A stretch of DNA of 53,132 nt from an uncultured Tenacibaculum sp. (lineage in GTDB: Bacteria; Bacteroidota; Bacteroidia; Flavobacteriales; Flavobacteriaceae), in contig CANMCD010000022.1 of assembly GCA_947496185.1 (NCBI GenBank), positions 1 to 53,132 on the forward strand, read 5' to 3'. The position numbers and the translations under genes are program-made. The notes beneath the pieces are model-generated. The model searched no databases. It worked only from the letters and a program-made list of their open reading frames with translations, and was not told the DNA's origin. Each line of letters opens with the position of its first letter. The first letter of the stretch is position 1. Shown piece after piece: positions 29,500 through 38,540 of the stretch.

Positions 29500-31695
29500 T
29501 TATTCTCCTAATGCCAATTGATTTTTTATGAGTTGATAATAATTTCCTTTCCTTTCTATCAAAGATTCGTGATTACCCAATTCAATTATTTTTCCTTTGT
29601 CTAACACCACTATTTGATCTGCATTCATTACGGTACTCAATCGATGTGCAATTACTACTACGGTTTTTTGATTAAAAAATACATTTAAATTTTCCATGAT
29701 AATTTTTTCATTTTCCGCATCCAACGCAGAAGTTGCCTCGTCAAAAAACAGGTAACTTGGGTTTTTATATACAGCCCTAGCAATTAGAATACGTTGTTTT
29801 TGCCCGGTACTTAACCCAACACCTTCAACACCTATCTGAGTATTGTATGACAGCGGTAAACTCTCTATAAAACTATCTATATTCGCTACTTTTACGGCAT
29901 GTGCTAATTTGGTTTTATCTACATAATCTACCCCTACCGCAATATTATTGGCTATGGTATCATTAAATATAAACCCTTCTTGCATCACCACTCCTGACAC
30001 AGCCCTCCAAGATTTTTGATCGATGTATTTTAGGTCTTGATTGGCTAAGGATATTTTCCCTTCATTCGGATCGTAAAATTTTAGTAGTAATTTCATTAAT
30101 GTAGTTTTCCCACTACCACTAGCACCAACAATTGCAGTTATTTTATTTGCAGGAATAACTAAATTTAAGCCTCGAAGTATCAATTCACTTGCCCCAATAT
30201 ACCGAAAAGAAACATTCTCCAAAGTAAATCCACCCGTTAGTAAACTAGCTTCGACAGCGCTTTTTTGAACAGAAGTTTCATCTTCTTTTTCATGGATTTC
30301 AGATAAACGTTCCAAGCTTATTTTTGCATCTTGTAGTTCCTTTATAAATTGAATTAATTGTGCTATCGGAGAATTAAGCTGCCCTACAATATAGCTAATC
30401 GCCAGCATCATCCCTAAAGTAATTTCACCATTCACAACCAAAGCTGCAGACATAGCTGTAATCAAAATATTTTTAAACTCATTGATAAACCCTGAGCCTA
30501 CACTTTGGTATTGCTCTAATGTCAGTCCCTCAATAGACACTTTAAACAAACGCGCTTGAAGAAATTCCCATGACCATCTCTTTTGTTTTTCTGCATTGTG
30601 AAGTTTTATTTCTTGCATTCCTTTGATAAGCTCAATTACTTTACTTTGCTCTTGACTTACTTGAGAAAATCGTTTGTAATCTAAATCACTACGTTTTTTC
30701 AAGAAAATTGCAATCCAACCGAAATACAATAAACTTCCCAAAACAAAAATCGCAAATATAGATAGGTTGTAATATGCCAATACCATACTAAAAACAATCA
30801 AATTGACGAGAGAAAATAATACAGTAAGCGAAGAGGTTGTCATGACGCGTTCAATACGTTTATGATCGTTTATTCGCTGAAGTATATCCCCTGTAATTCG
30901 GGTGTCAAAAAAAGATATTGGTAGGTTCATCAGTTTGATAAAAAAGTCAGACACCAATGAAATATTTATTCGTGTACTTAAATGAAGAAGGATCCAACTG
31001 CGTATGACCTCTACTCCAGTTTTCCCTACAAAAAGGGCAAGTTGTGCAAAAAGAATCAGGTATACAAAATGTATGTCTTGGTTTTTAATACCAATATCTA
31101 CGACACTTTGCGTCAAAAAGGGTAAAATGAGTTGCAAAAAACTACCAATTAACAGCCCTAGGATTAATTGTCCGACAAACTTTTTATAGGGAATGATATA
31201 TTTTGACAACAACGAAAACCCTACAGAAGGCTTCTCTTCATCAAATTTAGTTTCATAAAACTTAGGAGTTGGATCAAGCAGTAACACCACCCCTTCTTTG
31301 GTATTTTCATCAGCATTATTACCAATCCAATGTTTGATAAATTCATCTTTTGTATAAATAAGCCTACCATGTGCTGGGTCTGACACAGACCACTTATTTT
31401 TATCAATATGGTATAACACCACGTAGTGATTTTTATTCCAATGAAGAATACAAGGTAATGGTGCTTCGTCTAGGTCTATTAAAGAAATTTGTACCGCTAG
31501 ACTTCTAAATCCTAGACACTCTGCGGCTTCACTTAAACCTAACAAACTACTTCCTGTACGTATGGTTTCACTTAAGTTACGCAGTTCTTGTAACGAAATT
31601 GTTTGCCCATAATGTTTGGCAATCATTTTTAAACAAGTAGGCCCACAGTCTTTATGTCCAAACTGATGGTAAAACGGAAAACTTTTTCTTAACAT
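29500..31695 (-). CDS. C39-peptidase ABC exporter of a double-glycine-leader peptide
   Basis: This is a bacteriocin-type exporter in one chain of 731 residues. A C39 peptidase domain (about 1-140) has Cys17 in HKDCGPTC, His90 in NHYVVLYH and Asp106 in SDPAHG, all needed for cutting after a GG motif. Six membrane helices follow (about 165-450), then a nucleotide-binding domain with Walker A GASGSGKTT, signature LSTGQKQRILIA and Walker B YLFFDEATSALD. It would cut and export the peptide from the nearby split-dehydratase locus, whose candidate precursor at 36590 carries a GG site. It has its own promoter at 31740-31769. Confidence 0.95.
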   Translation of the reverse strand: MLRKSFPFYHQFGHKDCGPTCLKMIAKHYGQTISLQELRNLSETIRTGSSLLGLSEAAECLGFRSLAVQISLIDLDEAPLPCILHWNKNHYVVLYHIDKNKWSVSDPAHGRLIYTKDEFIKHWIGNNADENTKEGVVLLLDPTPKFYETKFDEEKPSVGFSLLSKYIIPYKKFVGQLILGLLIGSFLQLILPFLTQSVVDIGIKNQDIHFVYLILFAQLALFVGKTGVEVIRSWILLHLSTRINISLVSDFFIKLMNLPISFFDTRITGDILQRINDHKRIERVMTTSSLTVLFSLVNLIVFSMVLAYYNLSIFAIFVLGSLLYFGWIAIFLKKRSDLDYKRFSQVSQEQSKVIELIKGMQEIKLHNAEKQKRWSWEFLQARLFKVSIEGLTLEQYQSVGSGFINEFKNILITAMSAALVVNGEITLGMMLAISYIVGQLNSPIAQLIQFIKELQDAKISLERLSEIHEKEDETSVQKSAVEASLLTGGFTLENVSFRYIGASELILRGLNLVIPANKITAIVGASGSGKTTLMKLLLKFYDPNEGKISLANQDLKYIDQKSWRAVSGVVMQEGFIFNDTIANNIAVGVDYVDKTKLAHAVKVANIDSFIESLPLSYNTQIGVEGVGLSTGQKQRILIARAVYKNPSYLFFDEATSALDAENEKIIMENLNVFFNQKTVVVIAHRLSTVMNADQIVVLDKGKIIELGNHESLIERKGNYYQLIKNQLALGE

Positions 31696-31739
31696 AGGGT
31701 AGATACTGGTATCTTAATATCAATTACGAACTCTAATCA

Positions 31740-31769
31740 CAAAGAAACTATTTTTATTTTATACACAAA
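31740..31769 (-). promoter_or_regulatory. Promoter of the ABC exporter, variant -7 element TTTCTTTG
   Basis: On the minus strand TTTG, an 18-base spacer and TTTCTTTG resemble the Bacteroidota promoter with a changed TA. The same arrangement occurs before the second oligopeptidase gene at 36303-36332 and, on the plus strand, at 41863-41893. Confidence 0.5.
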
Positions 31770-31771
31770 AA

Positions 31772-31789
31772 CCCAAGGCGAACCTTAGG
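31772..31789 (-). terminator. Terminator of the first prolyl oligopeptidase gene
   Basis: On the minus strand a 7-bp stem (CCTAAGG / CCTTGGG) closes a TTCG loop and is followed by TTTTTG. Diverged versions lie after the other two oligopeptidase copies. Confidence 0.8.
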
Positions 31790-31822
31790 CTTGTGTATTA
31801 TGTACTTGATTTTTCTTTTACT

Positions 31823-33985
31823 TTATTCTGCTATTTGATAATCAGGATGCCCTGTTTGCCAGAAGGCAAAGGATAATATATCTGCTAATTCTTGGTTTCT
31901 TTTTTCTTCTGTCTTACTAAACCCATGTCCACCTTCAAAATCTGTATATAACAATACTGTATTATCTAGGTGTGCTTCTTGTAACTTAGCTGCAAACTTA
32001 GCTGGTTGCCATGCTGACACTCTTGGATCATTCATCCCTCCAGTAAGATATACTGAAGGATAATTTTGTCCAACATTAATTGAATGATATGCATCCATTC
32101 TATATAAACCCTTAAATTCAATCGAATCTTTTACGGTACCATACTCTTTAACTCCCCTTTTTCCATTAGCCCTACTTTCATGACGCAAAACATTTAAAGA
32201 GCCTACTTGAATAATTGCAGCCTTATAAAAATCAGGGCTTTCAGTTATTGCCTTACTTATACAAATTCCACCTGCACTTGCTCCCAATGCTACAACCTTT
32301 GACGAATGAGTATAGTTATTATCAATTAAAAACGACACACAAGCATTTAAATCTTTCCACGAGTTAGGTTTACTTGCTTTAAGTCCTGCTTTATACCAAT
32401 CATCCCCCTTTTCTCCTCCTCCTCTAACATGAGCTACAGCGTATACACCTCCTTTTTCTAACCAAGTAGTCATTAAAGTTGACATCTTTGGAAGTAAAGA
32501 CAAACCATAAGCCCCATAAGCTTTAATCAACAACCTATTATCTCCGTCTTTTTTCATTCCTTTTTTATAAATTATTGACAAAGGCACTTTCTCTCCATCA
32601 TGAGAAGCGACTTCTATTTCTTCAACTATAAAACCTTTTAACGTTTTTGATAGATTATTACCTCCTAAATTTTCTTTTTTGAATTCTTTCGATAAAAAGT
32701 CAAAATCAAACCTTTGTTTTTTACTCAACCAGCCACTGGAATCAAACCACAAATCTGAATAACCAGCTCCTTTAGAGGAAATATTTAACGAACCATATGG
32801 TTCTGACAATTTAATTTTATTAATCTTATTATTGTTGTCTAACAAAAATAACGATGCTTCAACACCATTTCTAGTTCTCACGAAGTATACTCCATTATTC
32901 GTTACTGCCATACCTGTAATAATCTCATTAGGATCTTCTTCAACTAAAACTTCAGGATTATTAAAATCCAAATCATCGAATGAAGTCTTACAAATTTTAA
33001 AATTCCCTGCATTTTTAGCCGTTAAATATATAAAATCATTACCGCTAACCTCATATGAGAAAATCAAATCTTGTTTGGTATAGAGTAATTTCCAATCAAT
33101 ATTACCTTCCTGTAATTCACTAGTTTTGGCATAATAAAAATCTGCATATTGGTTTATTAACCCTGCACTAAAAACATATTCCCCTTTATGTTCATCTATA
33201 ATTGAAACACATAATTCCTCCTTTTTTATGGGAATAGTAGCGTTATTTTTTTTAGAAAACAATTTTATTAACTCATCAGATTTAACTCCCAACTTATAGA
33301 GTACAGCCTCTGAATTAAGCATAGATTTATTCTCATTATCAAAACTTGGAAAATTAGTATACACTATTCCTGAATCATCTGGAAGCCAACTAACTCCTAG
33401 CACATTCGGCCAGCATTTATCTAACACACCTGACAATACTTTCTTTGAAGCCACATCAACTATTATCATCTCAGAGATATCCCTATCCGACTCTATTAAG
33501 CTTATTACTATCTTGGAACCATCCCTACTAGGCTTAAAATAATTAATAATATATTGATTATTCAACTCCGATTTAAAGTCTTTAGGATCATACAACAACT
33601 CTTCTTTAGCACTTAATGATTCTCTATAATACAGCTTAGGTTGATTCCCTTTTACATCTTTTTTAAAATAAAAATATTTGTCATTTTTAGTTCTGTAGGT
33701 TTCTAATATTGACTCTTTATCAACAGACATTCCTCTTATCTTATCTAAAAGCTCCTTTGTAACACCCTGTTGTCTAAGTTTATTAATTTCTTTATTCTTG
33801 TCTCTTACCCATGAAAGAAATTCGGGGTTTTCAAGGTCTTCCATATACCGATAATTATCTGCTACTTCTTGACCAAAATAAGTATCTATTACTTTTTTCT
33901 TGGGTGCTAACACTGGTTGCTTTTCTTTTTTAGCACATGAGATTATTATAAAAACAATCAGTAGTAGGTTTAGTTTAGTTTTCAT
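31823..33985 (-). CDS. Prolyl oligopeptidase (S9A) lipoprotein, copy 1
   Basis: The 720-residue protein starts with a lipobox (LLLIVFIIISC) and so probably sits in the envelope. It keeps the family body VIDTYFGQEVADNYRYMEDLENPEFLSWV, a beta-propeller and the alpha/beta hydrolase domain with the catalytic Ser in GASAGGICIS (near residue 570), Asp in GMNDPRVSAW and His in EGGHGF. It cuts short peptides after proline in known members. It is a close duplicate of the neighbouring copy at 34069. Its place in the peptide locus suggests trimming of the exported peptide, scavenging of peptides or product self-protection; none of these is shown. Confidence 0.92.
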   Translation of the reverse strand: MKTKLNLLLIVFIIISCAKKEKQPVLAPKKKVIDTYFGQEVADNYRYMEDLENPEFLSWVRDKNKEINKLRQQGVTKELLDKIRGMSVDKESILETYRTKNDKYFYFKKDVKGNQPKLYYRESLSAKEELLYDPKDFKSELNNQYIINYFKPSRDGSKIVISLIESDRDISEMIIVDVASKKVLSGVLDKCWPNVLGVSWLPDDSGIVYTNFPSFDNENKSMLNSEAVLYKLGVKSDELIKLFSKKNNATIPIKKEELCVSIIDEHKGEYVFSAGLINQYADFYYAKTSELQEGNIDWKLLYTKQDLIFSYEVSGNDFIYLTAKNAGNFKICKTSFDDLDFNNPEVLVEEDPNEIITGMAVTNNGVYFVRTRNGVEASLFLLDNNNKINKIKLSEPYGSLNISSKGAGYSDLWFDSSGWLSKKQRFDFDFLSKEFKKENLGGNNLSKTLKGFIVEEIEVASHDGEKVPLSIIYKKGMKKDGDNRLLIKAYGAYGLSLLPKMSTLMTTWLEKGGVYAVAHVRGGGEKGDDWYKAGLKASKPNSWKDLNACVSFLIDNNYTHSSKVVALGASAGGICISKAITESPDFYKAAIIQVGSLNVLRHESRANGKRGVKEYGTVKDSIEFKGLYRMDAYHSINVGQNYPSVYLTGGMNDPRVSAWQPAKFAAKLQEAHLDNTVLLYTDFEGGHGFSKTEEKRNQELADILSFAFWQTGHPDYQIAE

Positions 33986-34068
33986 TTGATATTTTTAAGT
34001 CTTTTTTATCTACAAAAGCCTAAGACGAGTCTAAGACTTAATGTTATATACTTGATTTTTCTTTTACT

Positions 34069-36285
34069 TTATTCTGCTATTTGGTAATCAGGATGCCCTG
34101 TTTGCCATAGAGCAAAGGATAACATATTGGCTAGTTCTTGATTTCTTTTTTCAGAAGAAGCATGTAAACCGTGCCCCCCTTGAAAATCTACAGACAATAT
34201 TATCGGCTTATCTGAAGTATTTAATGCTTGCATTTTTGCGGCTAACTTACCTGGTATCCATGGCATCACCCTAGCGTCATTCATCCCTGCAGTTAAATAA
34301 ACAGCAGGATAATTTACGTCTTTTTTCACATTATGATAGGTATCCATCTCTAAAAGTGCTTGAAATTCCGAAGGTTTATTAATATCTCCAAATTCCTTTA
34401 CATTATTAGGGCCATTAGGTGTTTCGTGTAACCTTAACGGATTTAAAGTTCCTACCTTAATTATGGCTGCAGAAAATAGACTTGGTTCTTCTGTAATAGC
34501 TCTCCCTACACATATTCCTCCTGCACTAATCCCAAAAGCAGCAATTTTATTTGGTTGCGTATATTTTTCATTCACTAAATATTTAGCACAGGCTATAAAA
34601 TCTTTCCATGTATTAGGTTTGGTCTTTTTTAACCCTCCTTCATACCATTTATCTCCTTTTTCTCCTCCTCCTCGTACATGTGCAACAGCATACACTCCCC
34701 CTTTATTAATCCAAGCTAACATAAAACTTCTTGGATAAGGTACAGTTGAATGTGCATAAGCTCCAAACCCTTTTAGAAGTATTCTATTCAATCCATCTTT
34801 TTTAATCCCTTCTTTATAAATAATAGACAAAGGCACCTTAACTCCATCATGTGAAAGTACTTCTACCTCTTTTACTATTAAGTTATTAAGGCTAGTTTGA
34901 CTATTAGAAGGGTATACCTCTTCTTTTACAAAACGATTTTCATCTCTGTAATATTTATAAAACTCTCCTTTGTTTGTCCAGCCGTATGTTTTTAGCCAAA
35001 TATTCTTGAATTGCCCACCATGAGTTCTTAAATAAATTTTTCCCTCAGGTCTGGGCATTTTTATATTTTGAGATGTTTTATCCTTAAAATCATATATAAA
35101 AAGTTTGGCTTCCACTCCATTTTTAACCTTTACATAATAAGCCCCATCTTTGGTCAAAGCTAAATCAGAAATAACTGCTTCAGGGTCTTCCGCTACTAAT
35201 ACCTCTGGACTATTAAAATCTGGTTTTAACAAAGAGGTTCTACACAATCTAAAATTGGAAGCATTTTTGGCACTTATAAAATATAAATCATCCTTGTAAA
35301 CTGCTGTATTTTTGACTTTATCTTCTTTTTTAAAAAGAGGTTTCCATTTTATACCACTAGCACCTGTATAATTATCTACATAGTAACAATCAGAATAAGC
35401 AGTTGGACCTCCTAATACGCCAAAAAGATATTTTTGATTACTATAATCATCTATGTCAATCATAGTAATATCTGCAGCGGTAATATTTAAGTCTGGATTG
35501 TTCTTTTTCGACAACACAACATTCCTTTTTTTAGGAATACCTCCTATTGTATGAATAACTGAAGCCGTATTCAGTAAATATTTTTTTGAATTTTTATCTA
35601 CATCAGGCAAATAGGTATATATAAAACTTTTGTTATCCGACAACCACGAAACTCCTGATAATTCTGATGGCCAGCAATTTGATAAAACATCTTTATGTAA
35701 TTTTTTTGAAGAAACATCTAGAATAATCAACTTTCCGATTTCTCCATCATTTTTTGCCATGGCCACTGCTACTTTTGAACCATCATGACTTGGATTCATG
35801 TAGTTAACCCGATAACCTTCTTTATACGTAGAAAAATCATATAAGAAGACTTCTTTCCCTTTTAATCCTTTCCTGTAATACAATTGATCGTTCTTACTGT
35901 CCTTACCAACATTCTTTTTAAAATAAAAATAAAAATCGTTGGAAGTAATACTTAATTTTTGAACAGAAGGGTGACTTTTCTTATTATCTCCCTTTAACTT
36001 TGGGACAACCCTTTTCTTTCCTTTACTCAGTGATAAAATTTTCTCTGCATAAATATTCTGCTCCTTAAACCATTTTATTACTGAAGAGTCTTTCAAACTT
36101 TCTAACCCTCTATAAGGATCTTGAATTGTTTTTCCATGGTAGGTTTCTTCTACTACGCTTTTAGGAAATAAAGGTGGTTGGGGCAGTTTGGGGTTTGAAG
36201 TTTTACAACTATACATTAGCAGGGGTAAAATCAATAATGCTCCTACTGTTTTTATGACTGATAAACTTCTTTTTCTTTTATTCAT
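34069..36285 (-). CDS. Prolyl oligopeptidase (S9A) lipoprotein, copy 2
   Basis: The protein (738 residues from the ATG at 36285; a GTG at 36303 would overlap the promoter) has a lipobox (LLILPLLMYSC). Its hydrolase domain has the catalytic Ser in GISAGGICVG, Asp in GMNDARVMPW and His in QGGHGLH. It shares the C-terminus QTGHPDYQIAE exactly with copy 1 and is similar throughout, so the two arose by tandem duplication. A third, decayed copy lies at 36388-36573. A promoter of the TTTCTTTG type is at 36303-36332. Substrate and role are as uncertain as for copy 1. Confidence 0.92.
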   Translation of the reverse strand: MNKRKRSLSVIKTVGALLILPLLMYSCKTSNPKLPQPPLFPKSVVEETYHGKTIQDPYRGLESLKDSSVIKWFKEQNIYAEKILSLSKGKKRVVPKLKGDNKKSHPSVQKLSITSNDFYFYFKKNVGKDSKNDQLYYRKGLKGKEVFLYDFSTYKEGYRVNYMNPSHDGSKVAVAMAKNDGEIGKLIILDVSSKKLHKDVLSNCWPSELSGVSWLSDNKSFIYTYLPDVDKNSKKYLLNTASVIHTIGGIPKKRNVVLSKKNNPDLNITAADITMIDIDDYSNQKYLFGVLGGPTAYSDCYYVDNYTGASGIKWKPLFKKEDKVKNTAVYKDDLYFISAKNASNFRLCRTSLLKPDFNSPEVLVAEDPEAVISDLALTKDGAYYVKVKNGVEAKLFIYDFKDKTSQNIKMPRPEGKIYLRTHGGQFKNIWLKTYGWTNKGEFYKYYRDENRFVKEEVYPSNSQTSLNNLIVKEVEVLSHDGVKVPLSIIYKEGIKKDGLNRILLKGFGAYAHSTVPYPRSFMLAWINKGGVYAVAHVRGGGEKGDKWYEGGLKKTKPNTWKDFIACAKYLVNEKYTQPNKIAAFGISAGGICVGRAITEEPSLFSAAIIKVGTLNPLRLHETPNGPNNVKEFGDINKPSEFQALLEMDTYHNVKKDVNYPAVYLTAGMNDARVMPWIPGKLAAKMQALNTSDKPIILSVDFQGGHGLHASSEKRNQELANMLSFALWQTGHPDYQIAE

Positions 36286-36302
36286 AATGATCCTATTTTT
36301 CA

Positions 36303-36332
36303 CAAAGAAACTATTTTTATTTTATACACAAA
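36303..36332 (-). promoter_or_regulatory. Promoter of oligopeptidase copy 2, variant -7 element TTTCTTTG
   Basis: On the minus strand TTTG, an 18-base spacer and TTTCTTTG end 18 bases before the ATG at 36285. The block of about 30 bases is nearly identical to that at 31740-31769, showing that the duplicated unit includes the promoter region of the next gene. Confidence 0.5.
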
Positions 36333-36334
36333 AC

Positions 36335-36352
36335 CCCAAGGCTATCCTTAGG
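36335..36352 (-). terminator. Terminator left from the decayed third oligopeptidase copy
   Basis: On the minus strand a 7-bp stem (CCTAAGG / CCTTGGG) around a 4-base loop is followed by TTTTGTG. It is homologous to the hairpin at 31772-31789. Confidence 0.65.
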
Positions 36353-36387
36353 ATTTTGTATTATGTACTTGATTTTTATTTATCTAT

Positions 36388-36573
36388 TTAATAATCAGAA
36401 TACCCTGTTTACCTGAGGGCGAAAGTCATGATTTTAACTAATTTTTCTTTTTTCTCTTTTGAAGAAATACTTATACCATGTCCTCCTTTAAAGTTCACCG
36501 ACATTAACACTGGTCTTTCTGATGTATTTCATTCTTGCATTTTTGCCACCATTTTTTCTGATTACCAAGGAGA
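36388..36573 (-). pseudogene. Decayed C-terminal remnant of a third prolyl oligopeptidase copy
   Basis: The minus-strand translation matches the last about 60 residues of copies 1 and 2 in one frame: SEKMVAKMQE*NTSERPVLM, then SVNFKGGHGISISSKEKKEK, then LVKIMTFALR*TGYSDY*, where asterisks are stop codons. The intact copies read AAKMQALNTSDKPIILSVDF and FALWQTGHPDYQIAE at the same places. The catalytic-His region (GGHG) is kept but there are at least two internal stops and nothing upstream. The remnant lies between the candidate precursor gene and copy 2. Confidence 0.88.
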
Positions 36574-36589
36574 GGTTCTATAAATTAAA

Positions 36590-36736
36590 TTACCTAGGAG
36601 GGTCGTCTTGAACATTACCACTACTACCACTAGTAGCTCCCCCAATAATTTTTGTAATGTTACTAATTTTTGCTACTTCAAACTTTTTAAAATAAAGTTT
36701 ATTTTGTCCATTCATATTAGTCTTTTGTTTTTTCAT
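36590..36736 (-). CDS. Candidate RiPP precursor peptide with double-glycine leader (48 residues)
   Basis: A 48-codon ORF missed by usual length cut-offs. From the ATG at 36736 the leader ends YFKKFEVAKISNITKIIGG (Gly32-Gly33) and the core is ATSGSSGNVQDDPPR. The leader fits the Bacteroidota GG-type natural-product leader pattern (L-x-x-K-K-x-x-(I/V)-A-K-(L/I)-x-x-(L/I)-x-x-I-x-G-G). The core has four dehydratable residues (Thr35, Ser36, Ser38, Ser39) and no Cys. The -7 element TAAATTTG lies 32 bases upstream. On the same strand the split dehydratase and regulator lie upstream, and the GG-cutting exporter downstream. The assignment is inferred; no homologue search was possible. Confidence 0.75.
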   Translation of the reverse strand: MKKQKTNMNGQNKLYFKKFEVAKISNITKIIGGATSGSSGNVQDDPPR

Positions 36737-36767
36737 GAGAATATTATTTTTTGTTCTTATTACAAGA

Positions 36768-36775
36768 CAAATTTA
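36768..36775 (-). promoter_or_regulatory. -7 promoter element of the candidate precursor gene
   Basis: TAAATTTG on the minus strand matches TAnnTTTG exactly and lies 32 bases before the ATG at 36736, so the precursor can be transcribed separately from the regulator gene upstream. No clear -33 element was seen. Confidence 0.5.
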
Positions 36776-36851
36776 AGACTATCTTTTTATTTTTAATGCT
36801 AAGTTTATAATAAAAACTTCATAAAAAAGAAAAACTCTAATTACCAAATAA

Positions 36852-38540
36852 TTAATTTTTATTTATTTTTTTTATAAAATAAGACGGATACAGCTTTGTC
36901 TTCTTATAAAAAGCTTTAGAGAATGTTTGGTGATTATTAAAACCACATTCTTTCGCGATAGCTTTGATAGTATATGATCGAAAACGACAATCATTAGTCA
37001 GCCTTCTGATAGCATAATCTACTTTTAAGTTATTGAGATAATTTGCAAAATTTGTACTCTTTTCCATATTGATAACCCTTGACAAATAAGTACTATTTGT
37101 TTTTAGCTCTTTAGCTAAAGTCGTAAGTGTATACTTTTTTCTTATAAAACTTTTGGATCTTTCAAATTCTTCTAAATTCTCAATAATTTTTTCTAATAAT
37201 TCTTTGGAAATCCCTACCCCAACATCAACTTCATTAAGCTGTTTTTTCTTTTTTATGAGAGAGTTCTCCAGCTCCTTTTTCTGCTCAAAACCTTCAACAA
37301 CCTTTACAAACCTTTTTTTAAGTAATTTATTTTTCTGATAAATAGAAAAAGAATACAACAACAACAAAAGAATGAATACTACTGACAAAATTATTATTCT
37401 TTTTTTACTCTCCCCTTTTTCTTCTATAACCTTAATTAAACTTTCTTTTTCTTTCAAAAGATTAGGCACATCATAATACTCATTAATTTTATGAAACAAA
37501 AACTTATTTCTCGAACTTGAAATACTATCAAACCTCAATAATCTATTTAAGAAATAAATCTGTTGACCAATATCTTTATTTTCTTTATAGTACTCTATCA
37601 ACAATCTATAAATCTTAATAAAATCTATATTAATATCATCCGTTTTATTCAAGTATTCATCTAACTTTAGCAAATAAAAAAAGCCTTTTTTCTTTTTCCC
37701 AACAGACAAATACGACTTGCCTAAATATAGTTTAACATATGCTTTTTGCCTTCCTTCATTCATTAAATCATCACTTTTATGCAGACTATCAATAGCTGTT
37801 AAAAAATCATTTCTTTTAAATGAATTAATACCACTCCGTAGTAAAAAGTTGGAATACATTACCCTATCACGTCCCCTCATAGTATTTTCTATCCCTTTTT
37901 CTATATAAATTAATGCCGAATCTATTTTATTACTAAAATGATATGCATCAATTACTATTAACTTTTGAATCATAAGTAATTTCCTGTTATCCTTATCATC
38001 AAAACCTTCTAAATATTTTAAATAACTACGTGATGCATTTAAAAAATTAGTTTTATCCCCTAACTCTTTCTTTAAAACTGAAATATTATTATTCAAAAGA
38101 AGGATATATTTTTGATTATTCTTCTTTTGCGCTATTTTCAACGAATTAATATATTCCGAAAGTGCATTTTTATAATTACCTAAACGACAAAAGAAATTAC
38201 CTTTTCGGAGGTAACCATTCTCAGGATATCTCATACTATTTTTCACATTTTTAGTCATTAGAATAATACTATCAGAATATACTAGTCCTTTTTTTAAGGA
38301 AGACAACTCTGATAAATAATAATAAGCATTCGCCATTTGCACTGAATCATTTAACCCCTTCGCTTTCAACAAATAAGCTTTCGCATAGAAAACATCAGTT
38401 AAAGTATCAATACTTGACTCTTTAAAAGGTCGAGCCAACTCCTCAAAAGACAAACTCTTTAAAGAATCAATCACCTTATCTTGTCCATAACAAAAATTAG
38501 TAAAAAAACAAAAACACACTAAAAAAAGAAACTTATTCAT
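36852..38540 (-). CDS. AraC-family regulator with TPR sensor region and membrane helix
   Basis: A signal-like N-terminus (MNKFLFLVCFCFFTNFCYGQ) is followed by about 350 residues of TPR-like helices, one membrane helix (about 380-398, IIILSVVFILLLLLYSF), a coiled-coil stretch and a C-terminal AraC-type HTH domain (KKYTLTTLAKELKTNSTYLSRVINMEKS and TIKAIAKECGFNNHQTFSKAFYKKTKLYPSYF). This layout implies an envelope sensor with a cytoplasmic DNA-binding end. Its ATG overlaps the stop codon of the dehydratase C-subunit gene (ATGA at 38537-38540), indicating translational coupling, so it is part of the peptide locus and may control it. The signal it senses is unknown. Confidence 0.88.
   Translation of the reverse strand: MNKFLFLVCFCFFTNFCYGQDKVIDSLKSLSFEELARPFKESSIDTLTDVFYAKAYLLKAKGLNDSVQMANAYYYLSELSSLKKGLVYSDSIILMTKNVKNSMRYPENGYLRKGNFFCRLGNYKNALSEYINSLKIAQKKNNQKYILLLNNNISVLKKELGDKTNFLNASRSYLKYLEGFDDKDNRKLLMIQKLIVIDAYHFSNKIDSALIYIEKGIENTMRGRDRVMYSNFLLRSGINSFKRNDFLTAIDSLHKSDDLMNEGRQKAYVKLYLGKSYLSVGKKKKGFFYLLKLDEYLNKTDDINIDFIKIYRLLIEYYKENKDIGQQIYFLNRLLRFDSISSSRNKFLFHKINEYYDVPNLLKEKESLIKVIEEKGESKKRIIILSVVFILLLLLYSFSIYQKNKLLKKRFVKVVEGFEQKKELENSLIKKKKQLNEVDVGVGISKELLEKIIENLEEFERSKSFIRKKYTLTTLAKELKTNSTYLSRVINMEKSTNFANYLNNLKVDYAIRRLTNDCRFRSYTIKAIAKECGFNNHQTFSKAFYKKTKLYPSYFIKKINKN

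Noticed and set aside
34020-34045. A terminator hairpin after oligopeptidase copy 2
   Set aside because: The sequence is homologous to the hairpins of the other copies but its stem is broken (CCTAAGAC / GTCTAAGA pair poorly), so it was not called.
36286-36303. GTG start at 36303 for oligopeptidase copy 2
   Set aside because: It would lie inside the predicted -7 element; the ATG at 36285 gives a normal lipoprotein signal.
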